Source: an uncultured Collinsella sp. | GTDB taxonomy: Bacteria; Actinomycetota; Coriobacteriia; Coriobacteriales; Coriobacteriaceae | Direction: 5' to 3' | Length of the DNA stretch: 30,214 nucleotides | Assembly: GCA_902475375.1 (NCBI GenBank) | Contig: CABRZC010000011.1 | Coordinates: 1-30,214, forward strand | In this document: piece after piece, positions 23,461 through 30,214 of the stretch | Layout of the letters: every line of letters starts with the position of its first letter | How positions within the stretch are numbered: the first letter of the stretch is position 1 | Program-made: the position numbers and the translations under genes | The notes under the pieces: model-generated | Database searches by the model: none | Seen by the model: only the letters and a program-made list of their open reading frames with translations | Told to the model about the DNA's origin: nothing

Positions 23461-23542
23461 AACAAAACGGGCTTCAAAATAGCCATGCTCGGCGCCTGCA
23501 CAACGCGGCAAGGCATGGCATTTTGAAGCCCGTTTTTTGTTG
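23461..23542 (+). terminator. Long terminator of metal permease gene
   Basis: Outer stem AACAAAACGGGCTTCAAAAT against ATTTTGAAGCCCG-TTTTTTGTT, plus an inner CCATGC/GCATGG stem. The right arm supplies the T tract. Confidence 0.85.
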
Positions 23543-23569
23543 AGCCATGGATCCTGAGCGCTCACACCG

Positions 23570-23617
23570 CCCAAAACAAAAAGGCAGATTTTTAGGCATG
23601 TCCTAAAAATCTGCCTT
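23570..23617 (-). terminator. Terminator of UPF0178 gene
   Basis: Perfect 16-bp stem AAGGCAGATTTTTAGG / CCTAAAAATCTGCCTT (23581-23617) with a 5-nt loop, followed on the minus strand by TTTGTTTTGGG; just after the minus-strand stop at 23620. Confidence 0.85.
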
Positions 23618-23619
23618 GG

Positions 23620-24102
23620 TTAGCGAAGCAGCTCGGTAAGGTTGCGCTTAAAGCGGGCGCGGTCTTCGCCGGTGAAGGCCGCCGGCCCGCGGGTGCGACC
23701 GCCAGCGCGGCGTACCTTCTTTTCCTCGTGACGAATAAACAGCTGCATGTCGATGGTCGCCTTGTCGTACACGCGCCCGCGCACGCCGATGGCGGCGGCA
23801 TCGCGGCCGAGCACCATGCTCGCCAGGCCAATGTCCTGCGTCACGACCACGTCGCCCGCCTGCAGGCGTTCGATAATGGCAAAGTCGGCACTATCGGCGC
23901 CCACGCTCACGTCGAGCGTCGTGACCCAAAAGCCGTGTCGCGTGTGCTCGGCATCGCGCGGATCGTCGCGGCGAATGTGGCGTTCCAGGTTTTGCGTGCT
24001 GTTGCCGGCGATAACCACGGCAACGCCCGCCCGCCGCGCGCAGTCGATCGACTCACGCGTGACCGGGCAGGCGTCAGCATCAATAAACAGCGTTCGCGGC
24101 AT
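23620..24102 (-). CDS. UPF0178 (YaiI/YqxD) family protein
   Basis: A 160-aa NYN/PIN-like protein. The family signature FIDADACPV opens the protein; further conserved acidic positions are in SVGADSADFAI and VVTQDIGLASMVLGRDA. The C-terminal half is basic (KKVRRAGGRTRGPAAFTGEDRARFKRNL), as in the family. A nuclease-like role is suggested only from the fold; the biochemical function is not established. The start ATG immediately follows the stop codon of the DUF308 gene (TAGATG), implying translational coupling. Confidence 0.92.
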   Translation of the reverse strand: MPRTLFIDADACPVTRESIDCARRAGVAVVIAGNSTQNLERHIRRDDPRDAEHTRHGFWVTTLDVSVGADSADFAIIERLQAGDVVVTQDIGLASMVLGRDAAAIGVRGRVYDKATIDMQLFIRHEEKKVRRAGGRTRGPAAFTGEDRARFKRNLTELLR

Positions 24103-24705
24103 CTAGTGCACCAGCTTGCCAAAGCGGATAGCACGAATAATCAGCGTCACGCCAAACACCAGGAGCGCGGCGCCGCTAAAGATGACGAGCATCTTTGCCG
24201 ACCACAGCGGATAGATAAACACGAACATGCCGGCGATGATGGAGAGCGCGCCGCTCAGGATGGCGAGGGCGCGGTTGGACGAAAGCTCGGACTCCAGAAT
24301 GGACATGACACCTTCGACAATCCAGCCAAAGCCAGCCACGACCACCACGAGCGTGGTGAGCGTCGCGGTCGAGAAGGCCTGATTGCGCAGGATTATGACG
24401 CCGCCCAGAATGATGAGCAGATTGGAGATGATGCTCGTCACGCGCCAGCCGGCGGGCAGCAGCGGCTCAAAAATGGCGGTGAACAGCCTAATGGCTGCCG
24501 TGATTATAAAGTAGAAGCCCAGGACGGTCGTCAGGAAGACGAGGGACTTGGCGGGCGCAAACAGCAGCGCGATGCCGGCAAGCAGTGCGATGACGCCCGT
24601 GACGGCGTAGATCCAGCGCACGGCCTTGATTGCCTTGCCTGCCATGCTTTTCTCGTCAAATCCAAACAGATTCGACTGCTGGTCGTCGTTCTTAAAGATG
24701 CCCAT
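24103..24705 (-). CDS. DUF308 / HdeD-like membrane protein
   Basis: A 200-aa protein with about six hydrophobic segments arranged as pairs (for example GVIALLAGIALLFAP, VFLTTVLGFYFIITAAI, IISNLLIILGGVIILRN, TTLVVVVAGFGWIVEG, ILSGALSIIAGMFVFIYP, IFSGAALLVFGVTLIIRAI). This matches the short repeat pattern of HdeD/DUF308 proteins. HdeD is linked to acid stress in enterobacteria, but no such role can be shown here. AAAGGAG precedes the ATG. It is first gene of a two-gene unit with UPF0178. Confidence 0.88.
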   Translation of the reverse strand: MGIFKNDDQQSNLFGFDEKSMAGKAIKAVRWIYAVTGVIALLAGIALLFAPAKSLVFLTTVLGFYFIITAAIRLFTAIFEPLLPAGWRVTSIISNLLIILGGVIILRNQAFSTATLTTLVVVVAGFGWIVEGVMSILESELSSNRALAILSGALSIIAGMFVFIYPLWSAKMLVIFSGAALLVFGVTLIIRAIRFGKLVH

Positions 24706-24893
24706 GATGTCTCCTTTCCGTGCGGCGTAAGCCTTAATCGTTACAACCAGTATCGCCTAAAGGCGCTGGCGTATGGGTCGGGGAGGGCGAAACGTAACCC
24801 AAAGGCCCCGATTTGTTTTCGTTGTTCCCTGTGTCGCGACATTCTATTCAACAGGTGTAGAACATTGTGGCTCTGTTCGTTATTGCCTGCGTT

Positions 24894-24912
24894 TTAGGTT
24901 AGATTTTCCTAA
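24894..24912 (+). promoter_or_regulatory. DtxR-like box upstream of nitroreductase
   Basis: TTAGGTTAGATTTTCCTAA matches the classical 19-bp DtxR/IdeR consensus TTAGGTTAGGCTAACCTAA at 15 of 19 positions, with perfect TTAGG / CCTAA ends. It lies 28 bp before the nitroreductase start, a position suited for repression by a metal-loaded DtxR-type regulator such as that at 16065. Confidence 0.5.
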
Positions 24913-24940
24913 GAACAATTGCCTTTTATTGGGGGTCTCT

Positions 24941-25612
24941 ATGAACGAAGCTGTTCCCGCGGCGCCGTCGAGCGCGGAGTCGATGGCAAAACAAGGCTGC
25001 GAAAAGCTTGGCTTGGATGCGTTTGATGCTCTGGTCCGCCGCGCCCGCACATGCCGCCGTTTTGATGAGTCCATGCGCGTGCCGCGCGAGTTTTTGCTCG
25101 AGCTGGCAGAGCTGGCACACCTGGTCCCTTGCGGCGCCAACGCTCAGCGCCTGCGTTTTCATGTAGTGAGCGGTGCCGAGGACTGCGCTCGCGTGTTTGA
25201 CGAGCTCGCATGGGCCGGCGCGCTCAAGGACTGGCCGGGCCCTGCCGAGGGCGAGCGCCCGACCGGCTACATCGCGATTCTTGCCGAGCGCGCCGTTCCC
25301 AGTAAGCCCGCCGCGCCTATCACCGAGGTTGACACGGGTATCGCGGCTCAGACGATGATGCTCGCCGCGCGCAGCGCAACGCCCGAGGTGGCGGCTTGCA
25401 TGTTCAAGGCCTTTACGTCCCATGCGATCGATGCCATGGGGCTCGATAACGACAAGTATGAGCTCAAGCTGATCATGGCTTTTGGCGTGCCAGCTGAGAC
25501 ACAGGTGATCGACGCGATCGACTCCAACCCGGATGGTTCTATCAATTACTGGCGCGACGAGGCGCAGGTGCATCACGTGCCCAAGCGCTCGCTTGCCGAC
25601 GTACTGGTGTAG
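24941..25612 (+). CDS. Nitroreductase-family flavoprotein
   Basis: A 223-aa protein of nitroreductase fold. The FMN-contacting start VRRARTCRRFDES (Arg-Arg-Phe) and the loop LVPCGANAQRLRFHVV are typical, as is the mid-protein EVDTGIAAQTMMLAA helix. Members reduce nitro, quinone or enone groups with NAD(P)H using FMN, or act as iodotyrosine/flavin-destruction relatives; the substrate is unknown. The C-terminal half contains HVPKRSLADVLV, the usual end in gut homologues. GGGGG lies before the ATG at 24941; the frame is open to 24773 but without support. A DtxR-like box lies immediately upstream, suggesting iron or manganese control. Confidence 0.9.
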   Translation: MNEAVPAAPSSAESMAKQGCEKLGLDAFDALVRRARTCRRFDESMRVPREFLLELAELAHLVPCGANAQRLRFHVVSGAEDCARVFDELAWAGALKDWPGPAEGERPTGYIAILAERAVPSKPAAPITEVDTGIAAQTMMLAARSATPEVAACMFKAFTSHAIDAMGLDNDKYELKLIMAFGVPAETQVIDAIDSNPDGSINYWRDEAQVHHVPKRSLADVLV

Positions 25613-25644
25613 TTGCGCGCCATTTCGGCGCGATCCGGCGGTAA

Positions 25645-25679
25645 ACCACCACAAAGGTGCTCGTCCCCTTTGTGGTGGT
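25645..25679. repeat. ACCACCACAAAGG hairpin, second copy
   Basis: Perfect 13-bp stem ACCACCACAAAGG / CCTTTGTGGTGGT with loop TGCTCGTCC (complement GGACGAGCA). Same stem as 13126-13160 in reverse orientation. It ends 15 bp before the GTG start of the first histidine phosphatase, so it can also affect its translation or end the nitroreductase transcript. Confidence 0.7.
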
Positions 25680-25694
25680 ACGAGGGGAGGGCGT

Positions 25695-26237
25695 GTGGCC
25701 GATCTGTATTTGGTGCGGCATGGGCAGACCGAGCTCAACGTGCAGAACATTTTGCAGGGCTGGCACGATTCGCCGCTTACGGCGCGCGGGCGCGAGCAGG
25801 CACTGGCGACGCGCGCGGCGTTTGAGGCGCGTTGCGTGACCTTTGACCATGCGTATTCGTCTCCGTTGGGTCGGGCGCGCCACACGGCCGAGCTGATCGT
25901 TGGCGAGGATCTTCCCATAGAGCCGGTCGACGACCTGCGCGAGTGGCGGCTGGGGTCGCTGGAAGGCACATCAAATCGCGATATGCCGCCGCAGCCCTGG
26001 GGTGATTATCCGGCGGCCTTTGGTGGCGAGTCGGAAGGCGAGCTTCGCGCACGTATGGTCGCGGCGCTGTCCCGCATCATGGCCCGGCCTTGGCACGACT
26101 GCGTGCTGGCCGTTTCCCACGGCTCAGCCTGCCAGGAGTTTCTTAGATGCGTGGCTGGTGGGGGAGAGCAGCCCGACAACGGTGCCGTGCTTCATTTTGG
26201 CTATTGCGACGGGGCGTTTTCGCTCCTTGACTGGTAA
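25695..26237 (+). CDS. Histidine phosphatase (phosphoglycerate mutase-like), copy 1
   Basis: A 180-aa histidine phosphatase. The catalytic motif LVRHGQTELN sits at the N-terminus; further conserved parts are the SSPLGRARHTAE segment (second Arg), the Glu in LREWRLGSLEG and the second His in VSHGSACQEF. Enzymes of this branch dephosphorylate sugar phosphates, phosphoserine, cobalamin precursors or similar; not readable here. The start is GTG 25695, after GAGGGGAGGG; a longer reading frame upstream crosses the hairpin and the nitroreductase gene and is rejected. Its neighbour, 18 bp downstream, is a paralogue. Confidence 0.88.
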   Translation: MADLYLVRHGQTELNVQNILQGWHDSPLTARGREQALATRAAFEARCVTFDHAYSSPLGRARHTAELIVGEDLPIEPVDDLREWRLGSLEGTSNRDMPPQPWGDYPAAFGGESEGELRARMVAALSRIMARPWHDCVLAVSHGSACQEFLRCVAGGGEQPDNGAVLHFGYCDGAFSLLDW

Positions 26238-26255
26238 CGAACGAAAGGACCCCCT

Positions 26256-26891
26256 ATGAATAAAGACCTGTATCTGGTCCGTCATGGACAGACGATATTC
26301 AACCTTAAGCGCATCATTCAGGGGTGGAGTGACTCGCCGCTTACGCAGCTGGGATGCGACCAGGCGGCGCGTGCCGGCATGTTCTTGCGTGCGCGCGGCA
26401 TTGAGCCCGATCATGCCTACACCTCCACACTTCATCGCACCGAGCAGACCATCGCCAACCTGTGGCCGGGCCTCGCCTATGAGCGCCTAGACGGCCTGTG
26501 CGAGTGGTTCTTTGGCGATTTTGAGGCCGAGCGCGTGATGCTCATGCCCGAGCGTCCTTGGCGTGACTTTTATCGTCAGTTTGGCGGCGAGGGGCAGATG
26601 CAGGTGCGTGAGCGCATGGTGGCGACGTTGACCGATCTCATGCGACGTCCGGACCATTCGTGCGCGCTCGCGGTGAGCCACGGATCGGCCATCAAGGAGT
26701 TTATGGATCACGTGAAGGGCGCGGCGGCAGACGAGCGCGACCGTGTGCCGGGCAACTGCTCGGTGCTGCATTTTGCATTTGACGATGCGACCGATACGTT
26801 TGACTTGGTCGAAGTCTTTACGCAGGAAGATTATGCGCGCGAGCTGGGTCTTGAGCCGCTGGTGGCTGCCGCGGGTCCGCAACGCGGGTAG
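26256..26891 (+). CDS. Histidine phosphatase (phosphoglycerate mutase-like), copy 2
   Basis: A 211-aa paralogue of the preceding protein: LVRHGQTIFN with the nucleophilic His, STLHRTEQT in place of SSPLGRARHT, CEWFFGDFE with the acid Glu, and VSHGSAIKEF with the second His. The C-terminus is longer by about 30 residues. Shared phrases (QGW-DSPLT, SHGSA, SVLHF/AVLHF) show that the pair arose by tandem duplication or belongs to one subfamily. GAAAGGA precedes the ATG by about 8 nt. A terminator follows at 26937. Confidence 0.9.
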   Translation: MNKDLYLVRHGQTIFNLKRIIQGWSDSPLTQLGCDQAARAGMFLRARGIEPDHAYTSTLHRTEQTIANLWPGLAYERLDGLCEWFFGDFEAERVMLMPERPWRDFYRQFGGEGQMQVRERMVATLTDLMRRPDHSCALAVSHGSAIKEFMDHVKGAAADERDRVPGNCSVLHFAFDDATDTFDLVEVFTQEDYARELGLEPLVAAAGPQRG

Positions 26892-26936
26892 CGCGGGCGT
26901 GGCGATGCGGATCGCCGACATCATTGCTCGAGTTGA

Positions 26937-26979
26937 AAGGGGTGGGGATGCATGCATGGGCATTGCATCCCCACCCCTT
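26937..26979. terminator. Bidirectional terminator
   Basis: Perfect 16-bp stem AAGGGGTGGGGATGCA / TGCATCCCCACCCCTT around an 11-nt loop, between converging genes ending at 26891 (+) and 27024 (-). No long T tract on either side. Confidence 0.7.
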
Positions 26980-27023
26980 GATTGTTGAGCTATCGAGTCT
27001 TTGTACTAGGCGTTTAGGCCCTG

Positions 27024-27704
27024 TTAGAACCGTGCGATCTGGTGGGTGAGCAAACCCGTCGGAACCTGCGGTGCGCCGCCGGCGACCTGCGCGGCGGGGA
27101 ATAACGCGGCAACGGTAAAGTTGAACGGCTCTTTGCCCGTGTAGGTGCCGGCTGTGCGGGCCTCGTCTGCCAGAAGCTGCGCTGCCCCTGTCAGCGCGGC
27201 GGCATAGGTGGGGTCGTCAGCCGGCGCCGGCTCTGGTGCCTGGTCGAGCATGGCTCGGATGGCGGCAACGGCGTCCTCGCGCTTGACCTCCCACACGCGG
27301 TGCGTAATGCCGGCAGGGTCGGTGACGGCATAGAGCGACGCGCCTTCTTTGGCGGCGCCGAGGATGATATCCATGACGGGCGAGGCCTCGTAGGCGAGCG
27401 TTACAGGGCGGGGCTGCACCTTAAGCTCGGCGATTGTACGGGCGGCTGCGGCCGCATCTGCGGGAGTCGCGCCGTCGCCTTCCAGTACGCCGACCGGGCA
27501 AATCGCCACGACGCCCGTCACGCGACCCGGCTCACCCGAGCATTCGTACACGTAATACGCCGCGCCTGGATCCTTGAGCATTAGGCCGTCAGCAATGGCG
27601 CCGCGCAGGGCGTCGTTGCCGCTCAGGATACCGCCCATCGCAGGCAGCGCCTCGAGCACACGGTCCTGAGCCGGGCGGATGCAGGGAAACGGAAGTGCTT
27701 TCAT
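27024..27704 (-). CDS. Short DUF1015-like protein
   Basis: A 226-aa cytoplasmic protein. The opening MKALPFPCIRPAQDRVLEAL, the YYVYECSGEPGRVTGVVAICPV segment and the late FNFTVAALFPAAQV resemble parts of DUF1015 (SbnI-like) proteins, which start with an RP-containing strand, contain YxxYRQ and end with YNxFLAxLFP. Usual DUF1015 proteins are about 400 residues, so this would be a compact version missing roughly half. Ala-rich linkers (PADAAAAART) separate the conserved parts. The family relation is recalled from pattern only. AGGACC precedes the ATG. It is followed upstream on the same strand by the M20 gene (39-bp gap), so the two are likely an operon. Confidence 0.7.
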   Translation of the reverse strand: MKALPFPCIRPAQDRVLEALPAMGGILSGNDALRGAIADGLMLKDPGAAYYVYECSGEPGRVTGVVAICPVGVLEGDGATPADAAAAARTIAELKVQPRPVTLAYEASPVMDIILGAAKEGASLYAVTDPAGITHRVWEVKREDAVAAIRAMLDQAPEPAPADDPTYAAALTGAAQLLADEARTAGTYTGKEPFNFTVAALFPAAQVAGGAPQVPTGLLTHQIARF

Positions 27705-27743
27705 GGGCGGTCCTAACGCGCGAGTCGGTTTGTTCGCGGCTTA

Positions 27744-28964
27744 TTATGCCCCAACTTGGCCGTTCGCGTCCCAGAGCACGTTATCGGCGAGCGCGATTAG
27801 CACCTGCTGACAACGATTGATATCGGCGTGGGGCACATACTCGTTGGGCTTGTGCGCGAGCGCGAGCGATCCGGGGCCGTAGCTCATACAGTTGCGGTTG
27901 CCCGTCTTGCCGGCAATGACGGCGGTATCGGTGTAGCCGGTAAAGAAGCCGACGGTCGTGTCCGCGTCCGTTACGTCATCGGCGGCACGCTTGAGCGCTG
28001 CTAGAAGGGGAGAGTTCGGGTCGCGCTCGATGGCGGGGCGGTCGCCCGTCACGGTGTAGCTGCCATGGCAACCGGGAACGGCGGCTTCGGCGACGGCGAT
28101 GGCATGCTCGACCATATTGATTGCGGCGGCCGTATCGGTCGGCGGGGTCAGGCGCATGTCGACCCAGACTTTGGCGCGGTCGGGTACGACGTAGGGGCGA
28201 TATCCGCCCTCGATTTGGCCAAACGTGATGGTCGAAGGCCCCAGCTCATCGTGCGCGGGCAGCGCCGCAAACGCGCGACGAAGCGAACACACGACCTCGG
28301 CCATGGCGGCGACGGCATCCGCGCCCTTCCAAGGCTGGCTCGCATGCGCCGTCACGCCAGCCATTTCAATCTCGAACCACGTACGCCCCTTGTGCGCCAC
28401 CTGGATCTGCCCGTCGGTGGGCTCGGTGTCCAGCACCCATTCGCGCGAGCCGACCCAGCCGGCATTGATGGCCGCCTCGGAGCCGCGCATAAAGTCTTCC
28501 TCGTCGACCGAGCAGATGAGCGAAAAGCCGCGGCGTGGCAGCGCGCCATCCGCCGCCACGCGCTCGAGCGTATGGACCAGTGCGGCAATGGCGCAGGCCA
28601 GGCCACCCTTCATATCGCAGGCACCGCGGCCATAGAGTTTATCGTCGCGCACAACCGCCCCAAGCGGTGCGATGTCTGCGTCCCAGCCATCGCCCAAGGT
28701 GACGGTATCCATGTGGCAGATATAGACCAGCCGCGGCTCGTCGCTTTGGCCCGGCACGGTGACTTTAAGGTTGCGGCGCCCGGGCAGCACTTCGAGCTCC
28801 TCAATCTGCACGGCATCGAGCGCAGAACTATCAAGTTGTGCCAGCTGCTGCTCAATGAGCCTCTTAATGAAGCGCTCAATTTCATCCTCATACGCGCCCG
28901 GGTCTGAGCTGTCGATCCGCACGAGTCCTTGCGTAAGCCGCCAGGCAAAGTCCTCATCAACCAT
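27744..28964 (-). CDS. M20 family metallopeptidase/deacylase (ArgE/DapE-like)
   Basis: A 406-aa di-zinc hydrolase. Ligands and catalytic residues: ICHMDTV (His84, Asp86), GRGACDMKGG (Asp117), SVDEEDF (Glu155 base, Glu156), LDTEPTDG (Asp), and late AHKPNEYVP (His). The lid domain contains VTAHASQPWKGADAV (conserved His). ArgE/DapE/CPG2 relatives remove acyl groups or amino acids from amino acid derivatives; the substrate is not determined. The ATG at 28964 is preceded by GAGG at 7 nt; a TTG at 28994 is in frame, but the strong AGGAGG is too far from it. It probably forms a unit with the DUF1015-like gene downstream. Confidence 0.9.
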   Translation of the reverse strand: MVDEDFAWRLTQGLVRIDSSDPGAYEDEIERFIKRLIEQQLAQLDSSALDAVQIEELEVLPGRRNLKVTVPGQSDEPRLVYICHMDTVTLGDGWDADIAPLGAVVRDDKLYGRGACDMKGGLACAIAALVHTLERVAADGALPRRGFSLICSVDEEDFMRGSEAAINAGWVGSREWVLDTEPTDGQIQVAHKGRTWFEIEMAGVTAHASQPWKGADAVAAMAEVVCSLRRAFAALPAHDELGPSTITFGQIEGGYRPYVVPDRAKVWVDMRLTPPTDTAAAINMVEHAIAVAEAAVPGCHGSYTVTGDRPAIERDPNSPLLAALKRAADDVTDADTTVGFFTGYTDTAVIAGKTGNRNCMSYGPGSLALAHKPNEYVPHADINRCQQVLIALADNVLWDANGQVGA

Positions 28965-29118
28965 ATGCAACCTCACAATCAGTTTGCTTTCCAAACCGAT
29001 TGTAAGCCTCCTGAGAGATCCGCGACGTGGGCGTGGCAGTATTTACCGTTCGCAGGCCGAGCCAGCGCGTTTGCCGTCCGAGCGGGTTCACAAGCGACGC
29101 AGCGGGTACGTACCCCTC
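28965..29118. promoter_or_regulatory. Divergent region M20 / unknown gene
   Basis: A 154-bp gap between divergent genes. No clear promoter could be read. AGGAGG on the minus strand (about 29008-29013) is too far from the chosen M20 start to be its ribosome binding site. Confidence 0.3.
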
Positions 29119-30168
29119 ATGGACGACATGCTGTGCGACATATCTGCCTTTCGGTATCACCGGATACCTCCACAGGTCTTGGCAATAATGCCGGACCTGC
29201 CCGATTCTGCGGACGATCCGCGCAGGGAGCACCTATGTGAGCATCCGCTCGTCACGCATTTCCTGGGCACCCCGTTACACGTGTTGGCGCAGGGCAGCTG
29301 CGGACGTAAGGGCGATCGCATTGTCAGGCATGTTTGGAACGGGGAGAGGCCGTTTGATTCCGTGCGGCAGACGGAGTTTGGCCTCGATGTTGCGTCCCCA
29401 CTCTTTACCCTGCTGACCCTGGCTTCCTCGGTCTCAAACGAGCGTCTAATCATGTGCATGTATGAGATGTGCGGCACCTTTGCCGTGTGCAAGATTGCAC
29501 CTCAGGTAAAGTCGGCACTTGAGCAGGCATACGGGGGCCGGTGGGGTGACGCACGGTCGGGCTGGGAAAACGTAAAGGATGTCTCGGGGAATCCAACGGA
29601 CTTGTGGAAACGACCTCCCTTGATCGAGCTCTCTGAGCTTACAGAGTTCGTCGATAAGGTCCGGGGGCTCCGCGGCGCTAAATCGTTCATACGAGCCGCG
29701 AAATGCATTACGGGGGTGGCAGCATCGCCGCTCGAGGTCCAGGCTTCGATGCTGTTTGGCCTTACGAGGTTGCGCGGCGGCGAAGGGCTGCGCCTTACCA
29801 ATAACGTCGAGATTCGCATGACGCGCAGCGCCCGCCTGATTTCGGGGCTTGATAGGCGCTACGCCGATATCTTGCTGTCAAATAAGGACGGCAGCCGGGA
29901 GTGCCTGGTTGAATGTCAAGGTAAAGCCATTCACGGATCCATAGAATCCAAGATCTCGGACTCCGATCGAACGACGGCCCTTCAGACGATGGGATATCCC
30001 GTCGTTCTGATGACCTATGGTCAGCTAGTCGACTCCGATGCCTTCCGCGTGGTGATGGAGCTTATCATGTCCTATCTCGATATGCCGCTGAAAGACAAGA
30101 CGCCGCGGCAGCAGGAGCTCGAACGGCGACTTCGTGAGGAGATTTTTATCGATTGGACGGGAATGTAG
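29119..30168 (+). CDS. Uncharacterised protein with possible DUF559/AbiEi-like nuclease-fold C-terminus
   Basis: A 349-aa protein that I cannot assign to a named family. The N-terminus reads MDDMLCDISAFRYHRIPPQVL; the middle has FTLLTLASSVSNERLIMCMYEMCGTFAVC and DLWKRPPLI. The C-terminal half (about 190-320) reads ASPLEVQASMLFGLTRLRGG, RYADILL and CLVECQGKAIHGS. An Asp followed by a Glu-x-Gln-Gly-Lys strand, then a helix and an MGYPVVLMTYGQL strand, recalls the PD-(D/E)XK-like core of DUF559/AbiEi-associated proteins; this is inference. The pattern is familiar from multi-copy hypothetical proteins of Collinsella and Olsenella. The ATG at 29119 lacks a strong ribosome binding site, and its base use is less GC-biased than its neighbours, hinting at transfer. 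Confidence 0.7.
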   Translation: MDDMLCDISAFRYHRIPPQVLAIMPDLPDSADDPRREHLCEHPLVTHFLGTPLHVLAQGSCGRKGDRIVRHVWNGERPFDSVRQTEFGLDVASPLFTLLTLASSVSNERLIMCMYEMCGTFAVCKIAPQVKSALEQAYGGRWGDARSGWENVKDVSGNPTDLWKRPPLIELSELTEFVDKVRGLRGAKSFIRAAKCITGVAASPLEVQASMLFGLTRLRGGEGLRLTNNVEIRMTRSARLISGLDRRYADILLSNKDGSRECLVECQGKAIHGSIESKISDSDRTTALQTMGYPVVLMTYGQLVDSDAFRVVMELIMSYLDMPLKDKTPRQQELERRLREEIFIDWTGM

Positions 30169-30214
30169 CCGCGCGGGTGGAAAACGGTCGCGGAAGCTAG
30201 AGTTTTGGGCGCGA

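Noticed and set aside
25533..25694. Upstream extension of the first histidine phosphatase
   Set aside because: It overlaps the nitroreductase gene and the ACCACCACAAAGG hairpin, and the family motif LVRHGQT starts right after the GTG at 25695.

Overview
The window looks like chromosomal DNA of a high-GC gut actinobacterium of the class Coriobacteriia, most like Collinsella. I infer this from the GC-rich coding sequence, GAAAGGA/AAGGAG ribosome binding sites, the Collinsella-like gene set and intergenic hairpins carrying a GGGGAC core. No rRNA, tRNA or CRISPR array was seen, so the assignment is by impression, not by a marker gene.

Layout. Positions 1-6734 hold a tail-anchored coiled-coil protein (-), a short-chain dehydrogenase resembling gut-bacterial 12alpha-hydroxysteroid dehydrogenases, tRNA-guanine transglycosylase (tgt), a LOG-family nucleotide hydrolase and a DegV fatty-acid-binding protein (-). 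Positions 6892-9045 hold a HAD phosphatase and an M20 dipeptidase. Positions 9356-13015 are a complete phosphate ABC importer, pstSCAB, with overlapping pstC/pstA/pstB. Positions 13221-15857 hold an ABC-F ATPase followed 6 bp later by a Cof-type HAD phosphatase.

Positions 16065-23452 are a metal-homeostasis block: a two-domain DtxR-type regulator, then (after an inserted IS110-family element) a P1B-type Zn/Cd-exporting ATPase, a stand-alone HMA metallochaperone, an SmtB-type zinc sensor with a striking operator/promoter, an exonuclease, and a His-rich ArsP_2-like metal permease. The SmtB-type protein keeps every alpha5 zinc ligand, and its operator motif recurs before the ATPase, so these three genes probably form one zinc-responsive regulon.

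Positions 23620-30168 carry a UPF0178 protein and a DUF308 membrane protein (coupled, -), a nitroreductase with a DtxR-like box upstream, two tandem histidine phosphatases, a short DUF1015-like protein, an M20 deacylase/peptidase and an unrecognised protein with a possible nuclease-like C-terminal motif.

The most unusual item is the IS110-family element (about 16591-18190). Its DEDD/serine recombinase carries a C-terminal XRE-type helix-turn-helix. The element is bounded by 28-bp inverted repeats (26/28 identical), the right one lying inside the recombinase reading frame, and it has a 288-bp structured non-coding leader where a bridge (guide) RNA would be expected. Apart from this, the intergenic spaces are rich in hairpins of at least two families: GGGGAC-core hairpins with differing stems, and 17-19 bp stems with 28-29 nt loops. 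Functions are assigned from motifs and memory of families; no database search was possible.
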